64,000 nt of DNA, taken from assembly GCF_030818485.1 (NCBI RefSeq), contig NZ_JAUTAJ010000004.1, positions 124,001 to 188,000 on the forward strand. The letters run 5' to 3'. The position numbers and the translations under genes are program-made. The DNA is from Pseudoroseomonas cervicalis (GTDB taxonomy: Bacteria; Pseudomonadota; Alphaproteobacteria; Acetobacterales; Acetobacteraceae). Shown one piece after another: positions 18,002 to 27,772 of this stretch (the first letter of the stretch is position 1; each line of letters begins with the position of its first letter). The notes beneath the pieces were generated by a model. The model had not been told where the DNA came from. It did no database searches and saw only the letters and a list, made by a program, of their open reading frames with translations.

Positions 18002-18545
18002 GGCCGTGATGGTCGTGGCCGCATTCGCCGTGGTCATGCCCATGGTCGTGATCATGCCCATGCGCGTGGTCATGGTGATGATGACCGGCATGGCGGTTAT
18101 GTTCGCCATAGGCGCCGCCCTCCGGGTTGAAGGGTGCCTCCACCTTGGCCAGCGTCGCGCCCAGGCCCTGCAGCATGCGCTCGATCACATGGTCGGCGCG
18201 GATCAGGATGCGCTCGGCGCTGATCTCGGCCGGCAGGTGCCGGTTGCCCAGATGCCAGGCCAGCCGCGTCAGATGCAGCGGATCCTGCGCGCGGATCTCG
18301 ACCAGCGGCTCCGGCGCCGCCTGCACCAGGATGACGCCGCCGCCCTCCAGCAGCAGCCCGTCGCCCTCGCGCAGCACGGTCGCCTCCGGCAGGTCGAGCA
18401 GGAAGGCCAGGCCCTTCTGGCCCTGGTAGCGCTTCCGCCGGCGGTGCCGGTCGTCGAAATCCACCAGGATGCTGTCGCGCGCGGTGCGCGCCTGCCATTG
18501 GCCGGCTGGCAGCACCTGGGTGGCGCGGGGGAGGTCTTCGGTCAT
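17976..18545 (-). CDS. ureE: Urease nickel metallochaperone UreE with long His tail
   Basis: A 189-residue protein that delivers nickel to the urease-maturation complex. The core has the UreE N domain ([23 protein letters not shown] region) and the metal domain with [11 protein letters not shown]. The last 43 residues hold 23 His plus Asp, Gly and one Cys, a strong nickel-storage tail. The ATG at 18545 is preferred over one 24 codons upstream, because the upstream part is read from a palindromic repeat. The 3' end overlaps the ureF start by 26 bases. Confidence 0.94.
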   Translation of the reverse strand: MTEDLPRATQVLPAGQWQARTARDSILVDFDDRHRRRKRYQGQKGLAFLLDLPEATVLREGDGLLLEGGGVILVQAAPEPLVEIRAQDPLHLTRLAWHLGNRHLPAEISAERILIRADHVIERMLQGLGATLAKVEAPFNPEGGAYGEHNRHAGHHHHDHAHGHDHDHGHDHGECGHDHHGHDHHHHHH

Positions 18546-18607
18546 CCGTCTTCTCCAGAAGGTTGGGGGAATGAATTCCCCCAAACCCCCTTCCTTTTTC
18601 TGCCCGC
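18546..18607. repeat. GGGGGAATTC-type palindromic repeat, copy 1 (minus orientation)
   Basis: TTGGGGGAA-TGAA-TTCCCCCAA (18563-18584) is a perfect 9-bp stem flanked by a purine/pyrimidine tract. Its reverse complement matches 43026-43078 over about 50 bases. It lies directly upstream of ureE, between ureC and ureE. Confidence 0.8.
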
Positions 18608-18665
18608 TGCCGGTCACGGCCGGGACGGGATCGCTTCACTCACAACAACCGCATCGGCCCAGTGT

Positions 18666-18707
18666 GGCGTCCCGCTTCGATGCCGGATTGCGGCAGCCCG
18701 AAAGAAA

Positions 18708-18710
<3 letters not shown>
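18666..18710 (-). repeat. Stop-anchored repeat at the ureC 3' end
   Basis: Reading on the minus strand from the ureC stop: TGATTTCTTTCGGGCTGCCG, two variable bases, TCCGG, a short variable part, then GCGGGACGCC. The same series starts at the stop of the redoxin gene at 34099. The TGA stop is part of the repeat. Confidence 0.75.
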
Positions 18711-20420
<1,710 letters not shown>

Positions 20421-20422
20421 GC

Positions 20423-20728
20423 TCAGACGCTCCCCTCGGTCTCGCCGCGGAAGCCGTGGATGATGCGCGCGCCGGCGAAGCCGACCAGCCGCACCATGCG
20501 GCTCTGCCCCGGCTCGAAGCGCATGGCGGTGCCGGCGGCGATGTCGAGGCGCCGTCCGCGCGCGGCCGCGCGGTCGAAGCGCAGCGCCGGATTGGTCTCG
20601 GCGAAATGGTAGTGGCTGCCGACCTGCACGGGGCGGTCGCCGCTGTTGGCGACCTCGATCTCGATGCTGTCGCGCCCGGCATTCAGCTCGATCTCGCCCG
20701 GGGCGGTGATGATCTCACCCGGTATCAT
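20423..20728 (-). CDS. ureB: Urease beta subunit
   Basis: A 101-residue subunit of the urease heterotrimer. It begins MIPGEI and carries the family block [21 protein letters not shown] longer ORF runs upstream in this frame, but that part overlaps ureA out of frame; the ATG at 20728 lies 11 bases after the ureA stop, with a GGAGAGG ribosome site. Confidence 0.97.
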   Translation of the reverse strand: MIPGEIITAPGEIELNAGRDSIEIEVANSGDRPVQVGSHYHFAETNPALRFDRAAARGRRLDIAAGTAMRFEPGQSRMVRLVGFAGARIIHGFRGETEGSV

Positions 20729-20739
20729 GGCGCCTCTCC

Positions 20740-21042
20740 TCAGCGGATCGGGTTGTGCACGGTGACGAGCTTGGTGCCATCCGGGAAGGTGGCCTCCACC
20801 TGGATCTCGTGCACCATCTCGGGAATGCCTTCCATCACCTGCTCGCGGCTCAGCACGCTGGCGCCGTCGCGCATCAGCTCGGCGACACTGCGGCCGTCGC
20901 GCGCGCCTTCGACGACGAAATCGGTGATCAGCGCCACCGCCTCCGGATGGTTCAGCTTCACGCCGCGGGCCAGGCGCTTGCGCGCCACCTCGGCCGCCAT
21001 GGCGATCAGCAGCTTGTCCTTCTCGCGCGGGGTCAGAAGCAT
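20740..21042 (-). CDS. ureA: Urease gamma subunit
   Basis: A 100-residue urease subunit. It starts [24 protein letters not shown] and ends [18 protein letters not shown], both typical. The separate gamma and beta genes are the usual proteobacterial form. It lies 48 bases downstream of ureD. Confidence 0.98.
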   Translation of the reverse strand: MLLTPREKDKLLIAMAAEVARKRLARGVKLNHPEAVALITDFVVEGARDGRSVAELMRDGASVLSREQVMEGIPEMVHEIQVEATFPDGTKLVTVHNPIR

Positions 21043-21090
21043 CGGGCGGTCCTGCTGCCAAGATTTGGGGTCATTCTGCGGCGGCTTTCC

Positions 21091-21945
<855 letters not shown>

Positions 21946-21957
21946 GGCGCGGGCCGC

Positions 21958-22884
21958 TCAGCCATGCCCCAGCACCCGCACCGCCAGCGCCGCGGCGGCG
22001 GCGCGGTTCTCGACGCCGAGCTTGGCGAAAATCCCCTCCAGATGCTTGTTCACCGTGCGCGGGCTCATCACCAGGATCTCGGCGATGTCGCGATTGGCCT
22101 TGCCGCGGCCGATCCACAGCAGCACCTCGGCCTCGCGCGCCGTCAGGCCGAGGCGGTCGCGCAGCACGCTTTCCTCCCGCCCCGGCGCCAGGGCGGTGAC
22201 GCGCAGCAGCAGCTCCTCCGGCCCGATCTGGCCGACATGGTGGAACTCCACCTGCCGCCCATCGGACAGCGCCACGGGCGGGAGGCGCGGCGCCTCGCCC
22301 TCGGCCAGCGGCAGCCAGCCCGGCAGGCGCAGCAGCAGCGGCGAATCCTCGTCCTCGGGGCAGGTGGCGCGCAGCAGCGCGCCGGCCTGCGGCGTGGCCC
22401 AGAGCACGGCGCCTTCGCGATCCACCGCCAGCAGGTAGCGCCCGGCGACGTCGAGCGCCGCATGCGCGCTGCGCGTCAGCCGCGCATTGGCCAGATGCGC
22501 GCCGATGCGCGCCAGCACCTCGTCGGGTGCCACCGGCTTGATGACATAGTCGACACCGCCGGCATCGAAGCCGCGCACCACATCCTCGCTCTCGGTGAGC
22601 CCGGTCATGAAGATGACGGGCACCGAGATCAGCGCGGCGTTGCGCTTCATGCGGCGGCAGGCCTCGAACCCGTCCATGCCGGGCATCACCGCATCCATCA
22701 GCACGATGTCGGGGGTGATGCGCTCGATCACATTCATGGCGGCGGCGGCCGATTGCGCCACCAGCACCATGTAGCCGGCGCCCTCCAGCGTGTCGTTCAG
22801 CAGGCCGAGCGTGCCGGGCGCGTCATCGACCACCAGCACGATGTCGCGGCGCTCGCCGGGCCGGTCGGGAAGGCGGTCAGGCAT
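21958..22884 (-). CDS. LuxR-type response regulator of the urea island
   Basis: A 308-residue regulator. The receiver domain (about 14-130) has the acidic pair D20/D21, phospho-acceptor D64 in VLMDAVMPG, T94 and K116 (IKP). A middle segment (about 140-235) looks PAS-like. The C-terminal LuxR helix-turn-helix (244-300) reads LTAREAEVLLWIGRG, then NRDIAEIL and TVNKHLEGIFAKLGV. The ATG at 22884 overlaps the kinase stop by 8 bases, so the pair is coupled. Cognate-partner status with the kinase is strongly suggested by the overlap. Its likely targets are the ure and urt operons. Confidence 0.93.
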   Translation of the reverse strand: MPDRLPDRPGERRDIVLVVDDAPGTLGLLNDTLEGAGYMVLVAQSAAAAMNVIERITPDIVLMDAVMPGMDGFEACRRMKRNAALISVPVIFMTGLTESEDVVRGFDAGGVDYVIKPVAPDEVLARIGAHLANARLTRSAHAALDVAGRYLLAVDREGAVLWATPQAGALLRATCPEDEDSPLLLRLPGWLPLAEGEAPRLPPVALSDGRQVEFHHVGQIGPEELLLRVTALAPGREESVLRDRLGLTAREAEVLLWIGRGKANRDIAEILVMSPRTVNKHLEGIFAKLGVENRAAAAALAVRVLGHG

Positions 22885-25800
22885 CGGGGGCCTCCTGCGG
22901 CAGCGCGGCCAGGAAGGCGTCCAGCCGGTATTCGGAAATATAGCCGCGCAGCTCGGCGATGGCCGGCGCCGCCTCGGGGGCCTCGCGCTCCAGCGTGTCC
23001 AGCCGCTCGCGCAGGCCGCCGACATAGCCGATGGCGGCGAGCTGGCGCAGCCCCGCCGCCTGGGCAGGGCTGAGCCGCGCCGTGCCCGGCGCCGGCAGGG
23101 CAGGGGCGGGATCGGCGAAGGTCCAGGTGACACCGAGCAGCGCGCCGATCTTCTCCAGCAGCGCGGGCAGCGAGAGCGGCTTCGGCAGCACGTCGTCATG
23201 ATGCTGGCCTTCGCGCGGCGGCGCGAGCTCCAGCGCATTGGCCGAGACCATCAGGATCGGCACGCGCTCCCCCTCGGCCTCGCGCAGGCGCTGCGCCAGC
23301 TCCCACCCCGTCATGCCCGGCATGGCGATGTCGAGCAGGTAGAGATCCGGCGCCTCCTGCCGCGCGAGGGCCAGGCATTCGGCGCCATCTGCGGCCTCGC
23401 GCACCGCGAAGCCCAGCGGTTCCAGCAGGTCGCGCACCAGGGCGCGATGCGCGGCATCGTCATCGGCCACCAGCACCTTCAGCGGGCGCTGCGCATCCTG
23501 CCGGCCGGTGACCGGGCGCTCGGCCTCCACCGGGCGCAGCGTCTTGCCGGAGAGCAGCAGCCGCACCCGAAAGCGGCTGCCCTCGCCGAGCCGGCTCCAC
23601 ACCGCGATGTCGCCGCCCATCACCTCGACCAGCGTCTTGGTGATGGTCAGGCCGAGGCCGACGCCGGGGGTGGAGGGGGCGTGGGAATTGGCGCCGCGCT
23701 GGAAGGGCTCGAAGATGCGGGCGAGATCCTCCTCGGCGATGCCGATGCCGGTGTCGATCACCTCGATCTCGGCGACCTCGGAGCGGAAGCGCAGCCGCAG
23801 CGTGACGCCGCCGGCGCGGGTGAATTTGATGGCGTTGGAGAGCAGGTTGATCAGGATCTGCCGCAGCCGGCGCTCATCCGTGTGCACCACCTCCGGCATG
23901 CGCTCGGGCGGGTCGAAGGTGAAGGCGATGCTCTTCGCCTCCGCCTGCAGCCGCAGCATCTGCACGATCTGGTCGAGGAATTCGGGGAAGCGGATCTCGT
24001 CGCGATACAGCTCGATCCGCCCGGCCTCGATCTTGGAGATGTCGAGCAGCCCCTCGATCAGCGCCGCCAGGTGTTCGCCGCTGCGGCGGATGGTGCGCAG
24101 CCCGTCGCGCCGCCGCTCCGGGATGGCGGTGTCGCGCTCCAGCAGCTGGGCATAGCCCAGGATGGCGTTCAGCGGCGAGCGCAGCTCGTGGCTGATGCCG
24201 ATGACGTAGCGGCTTTTCGCCAGATTGGCGGCCTCGGCCGCTTCCTTGGCCTTTTGGAGCGCGGCGTCGGTGCGCTGATGGGCGCGGATCTCGCTCATCA
24301 GCAGGCTGGTCTGGCGGCGGGTTTCCTCCTGCGCCACCAGGCGGGATTGCCGCGCCAGCACCAGCGCCCAGGCGGTGATGCCGCCGATCACCAGCAGCAC
24401 GAAGAAGGCCTTCCAGAAGGCGGTGTCGAGATGCGCGCTGGCCGGCGTCTGCGCCCGGATGCCGAGGAAGACCAGGGAGATGGTCGCGGCAAAGGACAGA
24501 AAGACCAGCATGAAGGAGCCGACCGGCGTCAGCAGCGCGGCGATCACGCCCTCCGGCAGGGCGGCGCGCAGCGGCGTCATGATCTGGGCGGAGAGCCTTG
24601 CATGCGGCTTGCAGCCATCGCCGCAGCGCGCATCGAGCGAGCAGCAGAGCGAGCAGATCGGGCCCGTATAGACCGGGCAATAGGCCATGTCGCGCGGCTC
24701 GAACTCATGCTCGCAGATGACGCAGTGCAGCCCCGGGCGCTGCGCCCAGGCGGCGCGCGGCTTGCGCGCCAGATAGTAGCGGCCGCCCGTGGCCCAGGCG
24801 ATGGCCGGGGCGGCGGCGAAGGCGATGCCGAAGGCGATGAAGGTGGACATGGCCTGGGCCAGCGCGCCCAGCACCCCGTAATAGGCGAGGAACGAGCCTA
24901 TGACCGAAAGAAACATGGCGCCGACGCCGACCGGGTTGACGTCGTAGAGATGCGCCCGCTTGAACTCGATGCCCTTCGGGCTGAGGCCGAGCGGCTTGTT
25001 GATGGCGAGGTCCGCCACCAGCGCGCCCATCCAGGCCGCGGCGACGTTGGAATAGACGAACAGCACCTGCTCGATGGTGTTGTAGACGCCGAGCTCCATC
25101 AGCAGCAGGGCGACGGCGATGTTGAACACCAGCCAGACCACCCGCCCCGGATGGCTATGGGTCAATCGGGAAAAAAAATTCGACCAGGCGAGGGAGCCGG
25201 CATAGGCGTTGGTGACGTTGATCTTGATCTGCGACAGCGCCACGAAGACGGAGGTGACGATCAGCACCAAAGTGGGCGAGGCCAGCAGATAGCCGAAGGC
25301 CAGGCGGTACATCTCGGCCGGCTGCACGGCTTCGGCCACCGACAGCCCGGCGCGCAGCGCGGCATAGGCGAGGAAGGAGCCGGCCAGCAGCTTCAGCACG
25401 TCGAAGGCGATCCAGCCCGGGCCGCCGGCCAGCAGCGCGCCCCACCAGACCCAGGGCTTCTGGCGCTCCCGCGGCGGCAGGAAGCGGATATAGTCGACCT
25501 GCTCGCCGGTCTGGGTGATCAGCGCGAAGAGCACCGAGGCGGCGGCGCCGAAGGCCAGCAGGTCGAAGCCGCCGGTGCCGCGTTCGCCCGCATACTGCGT
25601 CCAGCCCTCGATCCAGTCCGGGTTGGCGACCAGCAGCGCGATCAGCGGCAGCACGTTCAGCAGCAGCCAGACCGGCTGGGTCCAGGTCTGCACGCGGCTG
25701 ATGAAGCTGATGCCATGCGTGACCAGCGGCACGACCACCACGGCGCACAGGATGTATCCCAGCCAGAGCGGAACTGAAAAAAAGCTGTCCAGCATCGCCG

Positions 25801-26212
25801 CCAGGATCACCGCCTCGATCCCGAAGAAGATGAAGGTGAAGCTGGCATAGATCAGCGAGGTGACGGTGGAGCCGATATAGCCGAAGCCGGCGCCGCGGGT
25901 GAGCAGGTCGATATCCACCCCGGCGCGCGCCGCGGCGTGGCAGATCGGCAGGCTGGCCAGGAAGATCAGCACCGAGACGAAGAGGATGGCGGCGACGCTG
26001 TTGGTGAAGCCATGCGCGACCGTCAGCGCGCCGCCGATCGCCTCCAGCGCCAGGAAGGAGATCGAGCCGAGGGCGGTGTTGGCCACCCGGAAGGCCGACC
26101 ATTTGCGCGCGCTCTCCGCCGTGAAGCGGAGCGCGTAATCCTCCATGCTCTCATCGGCCACCCAGCGATTGTAGTCGCGCCGGATGCGCAGGATGCGCTG
26201 GCGGGTCGCCAT
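22877..26212 (-). CDS. Hybrid sensor kinase with NCS1 transporter-like sensor domain
   Basis: A 1111-residue membrane protein. Residues about 35-480 have around twelve membrane segments and resemble NCS1 purine/cytosine permeases (ALGSISFLALEAIGGALTVAHG; INVTNAYAGSLAW). Residues 496-534 hold a Cys-rich linker (C497, C500, C512, C520, C523, C524, C530, C534). Two more membrane helices follow (about 556-584 and 597-620), then a kinase with H675 in SHELRSPLNA, N793 in the N box and GVGLGLTITK, and a receiver with D961 (LLDIAMPG). The tail 1040-1111 has no phosphotransfer His. It is encoded between urease genes and divergent urt genes, so sensing of urea or a related nitrogen compound is the best inference. 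Confidence 0.9.
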   Translation of the reverse strand: MATRQRILRIRRDYNRWVADESMEDYALRFTAESARKWSAFRVANTALGSISFLALEAIGGALTVAHGFTNSVAAILFVSVLIFLASLPICHAAARAGVDIDLLTRGAGFGYIGSTVTSLIYASFTFIFFGIEAVILAAMLDSFFSVPLWLGYILCAVVVVPLVTHGISFISRVQTWTQPVWLLLNVLPLIALLVANPDWIEGWTQYAGERGTGGFDLLAFGAAASVLFALITQTGEQVDYIRFLPPRERQKPWVWWGALLAGGPGWIAFDVLKLLAGSFLAYAALRAGLSVAEAVQPAEMYRLAFGYLLASPTLVLIVTSVFVALSQIKINVTNAYAGSLAWSNFFSRLTHSHPGRVVWLVFNIAVALLLMELGVYNTIEQVLFVYSNVAAAWMGALVADLAINKPLGLSPKGIEFKRAHLYDVNPVGVGAMFLSVIGSFLAYYGVLGALAQAMSTFIAFGIAFAAAPAIAWATGGRYYLARKPRAAWAQRPGLHCVICEHEFEPRDMAYCPVYTGPICSLCCSLDARCGDGCKPHARLSAQIMTPLRAALPEGVIAALLTPVGSFMLVFLSFAATISLVFLGIRAQTPASAHLDTAFWKAFFVLLVIGGITAWALVLARQSRLVAQEETRRQTSLLMSEIRAHQRTDAALQKAKEAAEAANLAKSRYVIGISHELRSPLNAILGYAQLLERDTAIPERRRDGLRTIRRSGEHLAALIEGLLDISKIEAGRIELYRDEIRFPEFLDQIVQMLRLQAEAKSIAFTFDPPERMPEVVHTDERRLRQILINLLSNAIKFTRAGGVTLRLRFRSEVAEIEVIDTGIGIAEEDLARIFEPFQRGANSHAPSTPGVGLGLTITKTLVEVMGGDIAVWSRLGEGSRFRVRLLLSGKTLRPVEAERPVTGRQDAQRPLKVLVADDDAAHRALVRDLLEPLGFAVREAADGAECLALARQEAPDLYLLDIAMPGMTGWELAQRLREAEGERVPILMVSANALELAPPREGQHHDDVLPKPLSLPALLEKIGALLGVTWTFADPAPALPAPGTARLSPAQAAGLRQLAAIGYVGGLRERLDTLEREAPEAAPAIAELRGYISEYRLDAFLAALPQEAPDA

Positions 26213-26234
26213 GCGGGGTGGTGGTCCTGGCCTG

Positions 26235-26254
26235 CTCTCGGGGTAGGGCGAGAG
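26235..26254. promoter_or_regulatory. Small inverted repeat in the kinase/urtA gap
   Basis: CTCTCG-GGGTAGGG-CGAGAG, a 6-bp stem between the kinase start and the larger palindrome. It may lie in the kinase 5' leader. Role unknown. Confidence 0.3.
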
Positions 26255-26292
26255 TGGGGCCAGGGCGCGCCCAGGGTCAAGCGCGCCCCGCC

Positions 26293-26308
26293 TACGTCAT
26301 TTGACGTA
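26293..26308. promoter_or_regulatory. Perfect palindrome, candidate response-regulator operator
   Basis: TACGTCA-TT-TGACGTA is a perfect 16-base inverted repeat in the 174-bp gap between the kinase and urtA starts. It overlaps TATAAC (26307-26312), a good -10 hexamer for urtA; TATACG is the mirror-image candidate toward the kinase. No -35 is evident 17 bases upstream of TATAAC, as expected of an activator-dependent promoter. The best candidate binder is the LuxR-type regulator of the same island. Confidence 0.6.
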
Positions 26309-26386
26309 TAACGCCCGACCTCACGCCAGGGCGAGGATCAGCGCCATGCGGGGCGGCAGCGTCCGCCTCCCCAGGAGAAGCGATCC

Positions 26387-27631
26387 ATGACCCAGAGGCT
26401 TATCGTCTCCCGCCGCGCCCTGCTGGCCGGCGCCGCCGGCGCGCTGGCCATGCCGGCCATCCGCCCCGCCTTCGCGCAAGGCGCGCCGATCAAGGTCGGC
26501 GTGCTGCACTCCCTCTCCGGCACCATGGCGATCAGCGAGACGGCGCTGCGCGACACGGTGCTGATGATGGTCGAGTGGATCAACAGCCAGGGCGGGCTGC
26601 TCGGCCGCCGCGTCGAGGCGGTGGTGGTCGACCCCGCCTCCAACTGGCCGCTCTTTGCCGAGAAGGCGCGCGAGCTGCTGCAGGTCCACAAGGTGGATGT
26701 CACCTTCGGCTGCTGGACCTCGGTCTCCCGCAAATCCGTGCTGCCGGTCTATGAGGAACTGAACGGCCTGCTCTTCTACCCGGTGCAGTATGAGGGCGAG
26801 GAGCAGTCGCGCAACGTCTTCTACACCGGCGCCGCGCCGAACCAGCAGGCGATCCCGGCGGTGGAATATCTGATGAGCGATGATGGCGGCGGGGCGAAGC
26901 GCATCGCGCTGCTCGGCACCGATTATGTCTATCCGCGCACCACCAACCGCATCCTGCGCGCCTTCCTGAACTCCAAGGGCATCTCGGATGCCGACATCAT
27001 GGAGGAATACACGCCCTTCGGCCATTCCGACTGGCAGGGCATCGTCAGCCGCGTCAAGCGCTTCGCCGGCGAGGGCAAGAAGACCGCCATCGTCTCGACC
27101 ATCAATGGCGACGCCAATGTCCCCTTCTACCGCGAGCTGGGCAACCAGGGCATCCGCGCCGAGGACATCCCCTCCGTCGCCTTCTCGGTGGGCGAGGAGG
27201 AGCTGGCCGGCATCGACACCAAGCCGCTGGTCGGCCACCTGGCCGCGTGGAACTACTTCATGTCGGTCGAGAGCCCGGTGAACGCCCAGTTCAAGCAGAT
27301 GTGGGCCGCCTACATCAAGAACCCGAAGCGCGTCACCAACGACCCGATGGAGGCCACCTATACCGGCTTCCGCATGTGGGCGCAGGCGGTGGCCAAGGCC
27401 GGCACCACCTCGGTCGATGCGGTGCGCACCGCCATGTACGGCCAGAAGGTCGAGGCGCCCTGCGGCTACACCGAGGAGATGTTCGACAACCACCACCTGT
27501 CGAAGCCGGTGATGATCGGCGAGATCATGGAGAACGGCCAGTTCAACGTCGTCTACAAGACGCCCACCGCCATCAAGGCGGAGAACTGGTCGCCCTTCAT
27601 CCCCGAGAACGCCAACCGCCGCCGCGGCTGA
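26387..27631 (+). CDS. urtA: Urea ABC transporter substrate-binding protein UrtA
   Basis: A 414-residue periplasmic binding protein. The signal region (1-30) carries SRRALLAG and may be a Tat signal, ending AFAQ. UrtA marks include KVGVLHSLSGTMAISE, WPLFAEKARELL, VTFGCWTSVSRKSVLPV and LNGLLFYPVQYEGEE, which separate it from amino-acid binders. A ribosome site AGGAGAAG lies 8 bases upstream. It is the first gene of urtABCDE; a large stem-loop after the gene may raise its mRNA level over urtB-E. Confidence 0.96.
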   Translation: MTQRLIVSRRALLAGAAGALAMPAIRPAFAQGAPIKVGVLHSLSGTMAISETALRDTVLMMVEWINSQGGLLGRRVEAVVVDPASNWPLFAEKARELLQVHKVDVTFGCWTSVSRKSVLPVYEELNGLLFYPVQYEGEEQSRNVFYTGAAPNQQAIPAVEYLMSDDGGGAKRIALLGTDYVYPRTTNRILRAFLNSKGISDADIMEEYTPFGHSDWQGIVSRVKRFAGEGKKTAIVSTINGDANVPFYRELGNQGIRAEDIPSVAFSVGEEELAGIDTKPLVGHLAAWNYFMSVESPVNAQFKQMWAAYIKNPKRVTNDPMEATYTGFRMWAQAVAKAGTTSVDAVRTAMYGQKVEAPCGYTEEMFDNHHLSKPVMIGEIMENGQFNVVYKTPTAIKAENWSPFIPENANRRRG

Positions 27632-27693
27632 GTCTGGCGACGCAGAGGCCATGGCCCTCCAGCACACAACCAAGGCCATGGCCCACACGGCAA

Positions 27694-27733
27694 CGCCGCG
27701 CCGGGACGGAGACCCCTCCGCCCCGGCGCGGCG
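27694..27733 (+). promoter_or_regulatory. Large intercistronic stem-loop between urtA and urtB
   Basis: Outer arms CGCCGCGCCGGG (27694-27705) and CCCGGCGCGGCG (27722-27733) pair over 12 bp; after an A-C mismatch an inner CGGAG/CTCCG stem closes on ACCC. There is no T-run. It suits an mRNA-stabilising or partial-termination element that favours the binding protein. Two GGCCATGGCC copies (27647, 27674) precede it. Confidence 0.55.
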
Positions 27734-27772
27734 AACCGCTTCGGAGAGGGACGGCGGCAGCCGGATGGTGCG

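Noticed and set aside
18001..18109. N-terminal extension of UreF (36 codons)
   Set aside because: The extension is a frame-shifted reading of the UreE His tail, and the shorter start gives a normal UreF length.
22790..25777. 995-codon plus-strand ORF opposite the sensor kinase
   Set aside because: It mirrors the kinase codons and has no domain; shadow ORF.
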